Shown: in pieces, positions 57,697-64,000 of the stretch
How positions within the stretch are numbered: the first letter of the stretch is position 1
Layout: every line of letters starts with the position of its first letter
The notes under the pieces: model-generated
Database searches by the model: none
The model's input: only the letters and a program-made list of their open reading frames with translations
What the model was told of the DNA's origin: nothing
NCBI GenBank assembly: GCA_011742915.1
Contig: JAAQTN010000002.1
Span: 1-64,000 of the forward strand
Source of the DNA: Billgrantia desiderata
GTDB lineage: Bacteria > Pseudomonadota > Gammaproteobacteria > Pseudomonadales > Halomonadaceae
Length of the DNA stretch: 64,000 bases
Direction: 5' to 3'
Translations under genes and position numbers: made by a program

Positions 57697-58340
57697 TGTA
57701 TCACGTCAAGGAGGCGTTCTATTCGCTGCAGGGGGAAGGCGCGCGGGCCGGACGTGCCAGCGTGTTCTGCCGCTTCAGCGGCTGCAACCTGTGGTCGGGG
57801 CGCGAGCAGGACCGGCCGAGCGCGGCATGCCACTTCTGCGATACCGACTTCGTCGGCACCGACGGTCAGAACGGTGGACGCTTCGCCAGCGCCGAGGCCC
57901 TGGCCGACCATTTGACGGCGCTCTGGCCCGACACGGCCGGCGTGGCGACCCCCTATGTGGTCTTCACCGGCGGTGAGCCGCTGCTGCAGCTCGATGCCGC
58001 CTTGATCGCCGCCATGCATGCGCGCGGCTTCGAGGTGGCGGTGGAGACCAACGGCACCCTGCCCGCCCCGGCGGGCATCGACTGGCTGTGCGTGAGTCCC
58101 AAGGGCACCACGCCCCTGGCGCTCACGGCGGGCGACGAGCTCAAGCTGGTCTACCCCCAGCCGGAGGCACCGCCCGAACGTTTTGCCGAGCTCGCATTCC
58201 GGTACCACTTCCTGCAGCCCATGGACACCACGGCGTTGTCTGCCAACGACGAGCATGTGAGCGCTACCGTGGCCTACTGCCTGGCCCACCCGCTGTGGCG
58301 ACTGTCGCTGCAGACACACAAGATCACGGGGATCGACTGA
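57696..58340 (+). CDS. queE: 7-carboxy-7-deazaguanine synthase QueE
   Basis: 214 aa, radical SAM. The cluster motif is CNLWSGREQDRPSAACHFC, the C-x14-C-x2-C form known from the Burkholderia-type QueE rather than the usual C-x3-C-x2-C. GGEP in VFTGGEPLLQLD is intact. It contracts 6-carboxytetrahydropterin to CDG. Translationally coupled on both sides. Confidence 0.95.
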   Translation: MYHVKEAFYSLQGEGARAGRASVFCRFSGCNLWSGREQDRPSAACHFCDTDFVGTDGQNGGRFASAEALADHLTALWPDTAGVATPYVVFTGGEPLLQLDAALIAAMHARGFEVAVETNGTLPAPAGIDWLCVSPKGTTPLALTAGDELKLVYPQPEAPPERFAELAFRYHFLQPMDTTALSANDEHVSATVAYCLAHPLWRLSLQTHKITGID

Positions 58341-59197
58341 TGACGCTGTTCGTCAACCGCCTGACTCAACTCGACTCTTCGCTGTGGTGCCCGCAGCGAG
58401 GCCTGATCGGCGTCAGCTGGTACGTCGATGCGGAGCTCGACGGCGAACTCGGCGAAGACGGCATGCTGTTCGACTTCGGTCACGTCAAGCCGTGGATCAA
58501 GTCGCGTCTGGATGCCAGCGCCGACCATACGCTGCTGGTGCCGACCCGCGCCCCCGGCGTCGAGATCAGCGAGTGCAGCGAAGGCATCTGCGTACGCGCC
58601 TCACTGCCCTACGCCATGGAGGTTCGCGCGCCGCGCCAGGCTTTCACCCTGCTGCCATGGCAGCAGATCGACCCCGAGCGACTTGCCGATCACCTTGCCC
58701 GTGAGCTGATGAAGCGTCCGCCGCCGCGGGTCAGCGCCATCCGCCTGCGGCTGCGTCCGGAGGCGATCGAAGGCGCCGCCTATACGTACAGCCACGGCCT
58801 CAGGCACCACAGCGGCAACTGTCAGCGTATCGCCCACGGCCATCGTTCACGCCTGCACATCTGGCAACGCGGCCAGCGCTGCCCGGCGCTGGAGGCACAC
58901 TGGGCAGAGCGTCTGAACGACTGCTACCTGGTGGACAAGGCCGATATCGTCGCTCACCCCGAACCGGAGCTCCGCCGCAGCCTGACCAGCCGCTACCGTG
59001 CCGAACAGGGCCGTTTCCAGCTGCGCCTGCCGCTGGAGCGCTGCTTCGTGCTAGACGTGCCCACCACCATCGAGCACATCGCCGTCTGGCTGGCACGACA
59101 GATCGCCGCGGAAACGGGAACCACCACCCGGGTACAGGCCTTCGAGGGGATCGACAAGGGTGCGATAGCCGAGGCCAAGCCCGAGGCCAAGCCGTGA
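58340..59197 (+). CDS. queD: Double-length QueD-like 6-carboxytetrahydropterin synthase
   Basis: 285 aa, about twice normal QueD. The second half carries the zinc site, H152, H167 and H169, and catalytic-type C161 (SHGLRHHSGNCQRIAHGH). The first half carries the matching DFGHVK...LDASADHTLLV block (45-67), which normally lies after the zinc site in one chain. PTTIEHIAVWL (241-251) ends the second half. I read this as two fused T-folds with the active-site elements shared between them. Position in the que operon supports the QueD role. Start overlaps the queE stop by one base; a longer frame is not needed. Confidence 0.85.
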   Translation: MTLFVNRLTQLDSSLWCPQRGLIGVSWYVDAELDGELGEDGMLFDFGHVKPWIKSRLDASADHTLLVPTRAPGVEISECSEGICVRASLPYAMEVRAPRQAFTLLPWQQIDPERLADHLARELMKRPPPRVSAIRLRLRPEAIEGAAYTYSHGLRHHSGNCQRIAHGHRSRLHIWQRGQRCPALEAHWAERLNDCYLVDKADIVAHPEPELRRSLTSRYRAEQGRFQLRLPLERCFVLDVPTTIEHIAVWLARQIAAETGTTTRVQAFEGIDKGAIAEAKPEAKP

Positions 59198-59487
59198 GCC
59201 AAAGCAGCGAAGCCCCGGCGGCAAGCCGGGAGTCGGGGTGCCGCCCCGGCTGCGGTGCCTGCTGCATCGCGCCTTCGATCAGCTCGCCGATACCCGGCAT
59301 GCCCCACGGCAAACCGGCCCAGGTACGCTGCATTCAGCTCGACGACGACAACCTGTGCCGCCTGTTCGGCGACCCGCGCCGCCCCCGGGTATGCGAGAGC
59401 TTCGCCTTCGACCGCGAGCTGTGCGGCGAGAACCGCACTCAGGCGTTGCAGCACATCGCCCTGCTGGAGTGCGGCACCACCGCCTAA
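59194..59487 (+). CDS. YkgJ-type zinc/iron-chelating cysteine cluster protein
   Basis: 97 aa from a GTG overlapping queD by 4 nt. Six or more cysteines follow the YkgJ pattern: CRPGCGACC, VRCIQLDDDNLCRLFG, RPRVCESFAFDRELC. Role unknown; metal binding is inferred. Last gene of the que operon, and its end overlaps by 4 bp the 3' end of the converging regulator gene. Confidence 0.85.
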   Translation: MSQSSEAPAASRESGCRPGCGACCIAPSISSPIPGMPHGKPAQVRCIQLDDDNLCRLFGDPRRPRVCESFAFDRELCGENRTQALQHIALLECGTTA

Positions 59488-62400
59488 CCGTTACCCGCGA
59501 CCACCCGGTCCTTGACGCCACTCACTTGGGGCAGTGGGCGGTCGAGCAAGGTACGCCAGCGAATCAGTACCGGCGCATCGCTGTGACTCACGCTGTCCAG
59601 CAGCGAGCGGAACTGCTCGCGCATTGCCTCGTCACGGCAGTCGATGAACGACAGCCACGCTTCCAGCGCACACAGCTCCTGGTGGCGATTTTCATGCTGG
59701 CGGGCGTACTCGAGCGCCTGCTCGACCAGCAGCTTCACCTCTTCCTTGGGTCGACCCAACCGGTCGCGCACATGGGCGAGCTGGACCGCCAGCTCGGAAA
59801 CGAACAGCGTGCTGCGCTCGCGGGCGATCATCAGGCACTGATCGAGATAATCCTCGGCGCGGCTGAGCTCATCGAGCGCCAGGCAGGCATCGCTGTACCA
59901 CAGATTGGGGCGGTGATAACGGTCGCGACCGGTGATCTCGCCCAGCTCCTCCTGCGCCAGTTCCATCATGGTCAAGCCGTCGCGATCGCCCGACAGCGCC
60001 CGGCGCCAGCCGAGGATGCCCTGGGCCGACACCTGCCACAGGTGCAGATCGGGCGTCTCGGTCAGGGCCACGGCCTGCTCGGCGCGGCGAGCCGCCAGAT
60101 GCACGTGACCGAGCTGGCGGTAGAGCGCCGCAGCGAACAGCAGCGCCATAGCCAGCGAGCCGGGATGCCCGATGCGCTCGGCCAGGCGGATCGCCGCTTC
60201 GACCTGCTGCTCGGCCCGGCGGTAGTCGCCGCGCAGACAGATGGCCCAGCCCTGGAAACAGGCAGCGGCCACCTGGGGGTGTTCGGAGAACGGCAGCCAC
60301 TCGATCATCATCGGCTGCTCGAGCGGGGCGATCTCGTCGAGATGCTCGAAGGCCTGACGCACGCGCCCTGCCCAATACTCGCAGTTGGCCCGGGCATAAT
60401 CGGCCAGGCGCCGGTAGCGCGGGTCCTCCAGGCGTCCGGCAATGGTCGCCAGGCTGGCCGCCAGGGAGAAGGCGTCGGCATGGGCGTGGCGCTGACTGCA
60501 GCCCACCCACAGCCCCCACTTGACCAGGAAGGCCTGCTCCAGATCCTCGGCGTCCTCGGCGTGGCAGCCCTCATGCTGCACCAGTAGCTCACGGGCACGC
60601 ACGAAACTTTCATGTGCGGTCGGCGAGCCGTGACCCTCCAGGGCAAAGGCGGCCTGCCCGCGCACGGTCAACAGGCTGATCTCGCGCTCGGCCTGGTTCT
60701 CCACGTGACGCAGGCTGGCCAGGCCGAAATCGGCCATCTTCAGCGCGGTGCGGTTGGCGCTGACCTTGAGCGCTTCGCGCGCCGCCAGTTCGAAGTAGCG
60801 CGCACCGCGGGCGTAGTGGCCGCTGCGGCGCAGGTGGGTGGCGAAATCGCCCGGGTGGCGACCGATCCACATCGGGAAGCGTTCCTCGATGAGGCTGACC
60901 ACCTGACGATGGATACGCACCCGCACGTCACGCGGACAGGAGAGGTAGGCGGCTTCCTGCAGCAGCTGGTGGCTGAACTGGTATTCGCGACCGCCGCCCT
61001 CGCCGCCCGCCGGCTCGATGATCTCCAGCCGGCGCATCTGCTCCAGGGCACAGTTGAGCTGGGTCATGTCCCAGCCGCTGCACTCGGCGAGAAAATCGAG
61101 CCGGAAACGACGCCCCAGCACTGCCGCAACATGTGCCACCTCGCGGTCGCCGTCGAGCTGGTCGATCCGCCCGGCGAGCAGCCCAAGCAGGCCGCGCGGC
61201 AACTCGTCGAGATGCACCATGCGCCCCTCGCGGCGATCCATCTCAAGGCGCCGGCAGATCTCCTGCATGTAGAGCGGCACGCCGTCGCAGCGCTCGATGA
61301 TCTGTCCGCGCAGGCGCGGGCTGAGGTGCAGCCGGTAGCGCCGGGCCAGCTGCGACAGCAGCCGCGACGACTGCATGGCGTCGAGATGTCCCAGGGTGAT
61401 CTGCTGGTCCCAGTGCAGCCGGGTCGGCAGCGCCTCGCGGCCATGGTGGCTGGCCACCAACAGGAAAGCGCAGTTGATCGGCAGACGTGCCTGCAACCCG
61501 GCCAGGACACGGAAGGAGGGCTCGTCGAGCCACTGCAGGTCGTCGACCATCAGCACCTGGGTGCGCTCGATGGCCTGCCGCTCGATGACGCGACAGAGCA
61601 AGGCCACCACCAGGTCCGCTGCCTCGCCGCTCTTGGCCAGCTGCGCCACCTCGGGCGATTCGCGTACGCCCAGCGCTTCCTCGAGCAGACCCAACTGCTC
61701 GGCGCTCAACGACAGGTCGACCTTAGTGACCAGGGCTTCGAGTGACGGCTCGTCGAGCTTGCCGTCGAGGTGCCAGCGCAGCAGCGTGCGTGCCACGCCG
61801 TAGGGCTCCAGCACGGAAAGCCGCGTGGTGGGCTGCCAGCAGATGGCGGCATCGCGGCTCAGTTCGAGCTGGCGGAAGCCGACCATCAGGGCCGACTTGC
61901 CCATGCCGGAGGCGCCGCGTACCAGCACGCTCTGGCGCAGGCCGATGCCGGCCCGGGCCAGGGCGTCGCGCAGTACGCGCAGCGACGACTCGCGCCCCAC
62001 CAGGCTGGGCGGCATGGCATCACGGCCGCCCTCGTTATGGCCCAGCACCAGCGCCCGCAGGCGCACGCGGCCGTCGCTCGCCACCAGCCGCGAAGAGAGA
62101 CGCGGCTGCAGGTCCAGCGCAGGCGGCATGTGCTGACTGGCCTCCTGGGAGATCACCAGTTCGCTGCCCTCGGCGGCGCTCATCAGCTCCAGCGAGCCCT
62201 GAGTCACCTGCCCCAGCGGATCGACCAGCTGGCGCTCGGGCAGGTAGACCACGCGCCCGCTATTGAGGCCGGCGGCAAGCTCGATGCGCGGCGGCTCGTC
62301 CTCGCCGCTCCAGTGCCGGCTCACCTCGTCGGGCAGCACACGACGGCAGTGTTCGTAGAGCGCCACCAGCTCGGCAAGCTGATGGGCCGGGCCATGGGTG

Positions 62401-63422
62401 CCGAAACAGGCGAGCCCCAGCCCGCCGGTGGCCCCGGGCAGCCAGAAACCGCCCAGATGGTGGCACTGCTGCTGCTCCAACCAGCGCATGAGTTCGATCT
62501 GCAGCGCCAGGCAGGCGCGCGTCTCGTCACGGGCGGAGAACTCCCCCTTCACCCGCAGCCGGATGGCCATCACCGACAGCTGTCGCTGTTCGATCTCGTC
62601 TTCACGCAGCGGCGAGCTGCCGTGAGCCAGGGTGCGCGAGAAGGCTCCCTGGGGTGAGAGGCTCTTCAGGTCGGGCGTGCCGTCCGACCAGTAACGCGCC
62701 AGTTGCAGAAAATTGGGTTCGGGCTGCTGACCGGAGAGCGCCAGCAGTTGCAGGTAGGCGTTGTACTGCTCATGGGCGGCGGCCAGTTGGCCCTGCTCGG
62801 CAAGCTGGCGTACCAGCCGCTCATGGAAGGGGCCGTAGCCGGAGAAGCGGCTGACGAGGGTCTGCAGCAGGGTGTCGGGCACTTCGTCGTGGCGCTCGAG
62901 CACGCCTTCGGCGAAGCGAATCACGCGCTGGCGCCACTCGTTGCGCAACTGCACCAACCAGCGTTGGAACTCGGTGCAGGCCGGCAGCTGCAGCTCCTCC
63001 ACCAGATCGCCGCGGTAGCGGCGCAGCAAGCATTGGAGCGTATCCACGTCCTGCTCGCCCTCCAGCAGTTGCTGTAGCTCATGCAGATCGAAACGCCAGC
63101 TGTCCGGCCGCCGGAAGGCGATGGTCTGGCGCGACACGACCAGCACGCGCTCCGCTTCCTCGCCCAGGGATTGCCGCAGGCAGTGGAGTGCGTGACGCAG
63201 GTTGGTACGACCGGATGAGAGCCCCTGGTCGGGCCACAGCAGTTCGGCCAGGCTGGCCCGGTTGACCGGCTGATGATGGAGCAGAAGATAGACCAGCAGC
63301 GCCTTGACCTTGTCGTAGCTGAACTGGGTCAGTACGTCATCACCCAGTGCCAGCGAGAACTGGCCGAACAACGCCAGGTGATCACACTCACTGTTCTGCA
63401 CGATATCTGAAGCGTCCTGCAT
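59484..63422 (-). CDS. Large BTAD/AAA-type ATPase transcriptional regulator
   Basis: About 1312 aa from the ATG at 63422 (AGGG 7 nt upstream); an ATG five codons earlier is possible. Domains in order, numbered from that earlier ATG: winged-helix DNA-binding (about 20-105, SYDKVKALLVYLLLHHQPVN, SSGRTNLRHALHCLRQSL), BTAD-like helical domain (about 110-245), a degenerate class III cyclase-like region (about 285-430, QRQLSVMAIRL), then a STAND/AAA ATPase with Walker A VRGASGMGKS (about 506) and Walker B VLMVDDLQWLDE (about 640), and a long TPR-like tail. Such proteins switch transcription on ligand binding. Its target is unknown; miaE lies just upstream on the same strand. Confidence 0.88.
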   Translation of the reverse strand: MQDASDIVQNSECDHLALFGQFSLALGDDVLTQFSYDKVKALLVYLLLHHQPVNRASLAELLWPDQGLSSGRTNLRHALHCLRQSLGEEAERVLVVSRQTIAFRRPDSWRFDLHELQQLLEGEQDVDTLQCLLRRYRGDLVEELQLPACTEFQRWLVQLRNEWRQRVIRFAEGVLERHDEVPDTLLQTLVSRFSGYGPFHERLVRQLAEQGQLAAAHEQYNAYLQLLALSGQQPEPNFLQLARYWSDGTPDLKSLSPQGAFSRTLAHGSSPLREDEIEQRQLSVMAIRLRVKGEFSARDETRACLALQIELMRWLEQQQCHHLGGFWLPGATGGLGLACFGTHGPAHQLAELVALYEHCRRVLPDEVSRHWSGEDEPPRIELAAGLNSGRVVYLPERQLVDPLGQVTQGSLELMSAAEGSELVISQEASQHMPPALDLQPRLSSRLVASDGRVRLRALVLGHNEGGRDAMPPSLVGRESSLRVLRDALARAGIGLRQSVLVRGASGMGKSALMVGFRQLELSRDAAICWQPTTRLSVLEPYGVARTLLRWHLDGKLDEPSLEALVTKVDLSLSAEQLGLLEEALGVRESPEVAQLAKSGEAADLVVALLCRVIERQAIERTQVLMVDDLQWLDEPSFRVLAGLQARLPINCAFLLVASHHGREALPTRLHWDQQITLGHLDAMQSSRLLSQLARRYRLHLSPRLRGQIIERCDGVPLYMQEICRRLEMDRREGRMVHLDELPRGLLGLLAGRIDQLDGDREVAHVAAVLGRRFRLDFLAECSGWDMTQLNCALEQMRRLEIIEPAGGEGGGREYQFSHQLLQEAAYLSCPRDVRVRIHRQVVSLIEERFPMWIGRHPGDFATHLRRSGHYARGARYFELAAREALKVSANRTALKMADFGLASLRHVENQAEREISLLTVRGQAAFALEGHGSPTAHESFVRARELLVQHEGCHAEDAEDLEQAFLVKWGLWVGCSQRHAHADAFSLAASLATIAGRLEDPRYRRLADYARANCEYWAGRVRQAFEHLDEIAPLEQPMMIEWLPFSEHPQVAAACFQGWAICLRGDYRRAEQQVEAAIRLAERIGHPGSLAMALLFAAALYRQLGHVHLAARRAEQAVALTETPDLHLWQVSAQGILGWRRALSGDRDGLTMMELAQEELGEITGRDRYHRPNLWYSDACLALDELSRAEDYLDQCLMIARERSTLFVSELAVQLAHVRDRLGRPKEEVKLLVEQALEYARQHENRHQELCALEAWLSFIDCRDEAMREQFRSLLDSVSHSDAPVLIRWRTLLDRPLPQVSGVKDRVVAGNG

Positions 63423-63452
63423 GACGGAACCCTGCATGGCAAAGTGGCGGCG

Positions 63453-64000
63453 TCAGGCCGGCACGCCACTATGGAAACGAAACGCCGTGTCCGGCGTGAC
63501 TATTAGTTGTGCTTCGCATTCGGCAAAGAAATCCACCCGCTTGTCAATGGGATCTTTCGCAAGATGCCGGGCCAGCATCAGATAATCCTCGAAATGCCGG
63601 CCCTCGGACTTGACCAGCGAGCGATAGAATCGGGCCAGCTCGGCGTCGAGATGGGGTATCAGCCTGGCGAAACGTTCGCAGCTTCGCGCCTCGATGAATG
63701 CCCCGATGATAAGGATATCGACAAGTCGCTCCGGTTCTTGAGGGCGAACGTGGCGACGCAGCCCTTCGGCGTAGCGTGAAGCGCTCAAATGTCGGTATTC
63801 GATGCCACGCGCTTCCATCAGCTTGACCACTTGCTCGAAGTGCAGCAGCTCCTCGCGGGCGAGTTGGGACATCTTGGTCAGCAAGAGAGGATGATCGACA
63901 TAGCGGTAGAGCAGGCTCATCGCCGTGGAAGCGGCCTTCTTCTCGCACTGGGCATGGTCGATGAGCAGCAGGTCGGGGTTCTTGAGCGCCCAGTCGACCC
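63453..64000 (-). CDS. miaE: tRNA-(ms2io6A) hydroxylase MiaE, start outside the window
   Basis: The gene runs off the right edge. Visible residues include LKNPDLLLIDHAQCEKKAAS, EELLHFEQVV (di-iron ligands), EARSCERFARL and SEGRHFEDYLMLAR, the ferritin-like di-iron signature of MiaE. It hydroxylates the isopentenyl group of ms2i6A37 in tRNA. Only 182 codons are present here; the N-terminal part lies beyond 64000. Confidence 0.93.
   Translation of the reverse strand, partial: VDWALKNPDLLLIDHAQCEKKAASTAMSLLYRYVDHPLLLTKMSQLAREELLHFEQVVKLMEARGIEYRHLSASRYAEGLRRHVRPQEPERLVDILIIGAFIEARSCERFARLIPHLDAELARFYRSLVKSEGRHFEDYLMLARHLAKDPIDKRVDFFAECEAQLIVTPDTAFRFHSGVPA

Overview
The window is GC-rich, densely coded chromosomal DNA that looks like a Halomonas-type gammaproteobacterium. 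This assignment is inferred from gene content and protein style, not from a search. Housekeeping and stress modules (XdhABC, CydABDC, PqiABC, MsrPQ, QueCED, TrhP, MiaE) flank two accessory stretches. No rRNA, tRNA or CRISPR array was seen.

Layout. 1-3200: the end of an IS21-like element, a 5'-truncated T6SS-type effector, a secreted Sel1-repeat protein (probable immunity), a decayed second copy of that protein and a ParE-like toxin fragment. 3197-10474: a divergent purine-catabolism locus with a RutR-like TetR repressor, xanthine dehydrogenase xdhABC and guanine deaminase. 10569-11243: a lipoprotein. 11340-22626: an AT-richer array of eight cassette-like units, all on the minus strand, separated by seven attC-like sites with no integrase visible (a CALIN-type integron array). 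It carries two acetyltransferases, a CbrC-family gene broken by an IS66 element with a clean 8-bp target duplication, a HEPN-type protein, several unknowns, and a two-gene Gabija-like antiphage module (OLD-family nuclease plus UvrD-like helicase).

23237-35292: a histidine phosphatase, a GGDEF-EAL protein, an AzgA-type purine permease, MsrPQ, a di-heme cytochrome c peroxidase, adenine deaminase and CydDC. 35294-42800: cytochrome bd oxidase cydAB, a Ca2+/Na+ antiporter and the PqiABC envelope lipid-transport module. 42884-55263: a small HhH protein, an RhlE-like RNA helicase, two transporters, a three-gene ABC export module, asparaginase, a DUF2789 protein and an HDOD-GGDEF cyclase. 55362-64000: TrhP, the queuosine operon queC-queE-queD-ykgJ (QueD being an unusual double-length form), a 1.3-kaa ATPase-type regulator, and the start-truncated miaE at the window edge.

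How the parts work together. Adenine deaminase, guanine deaminase and XDH converge on xanthine and urate, and the permease supplies the bases. Copies of the RutR-type box TTGACCA-N2-TGGTCAA lie before xdhA/rutR, the permease and adenine deaminase, which predicts one purine regulon. ANR/FNR-like boxes (TTGAT-N4-ATCAA with one or two mismatches) lie before the cytochrome c peroxidase, the phosphatase/GGDEF-EAL pair and the ABC export module.
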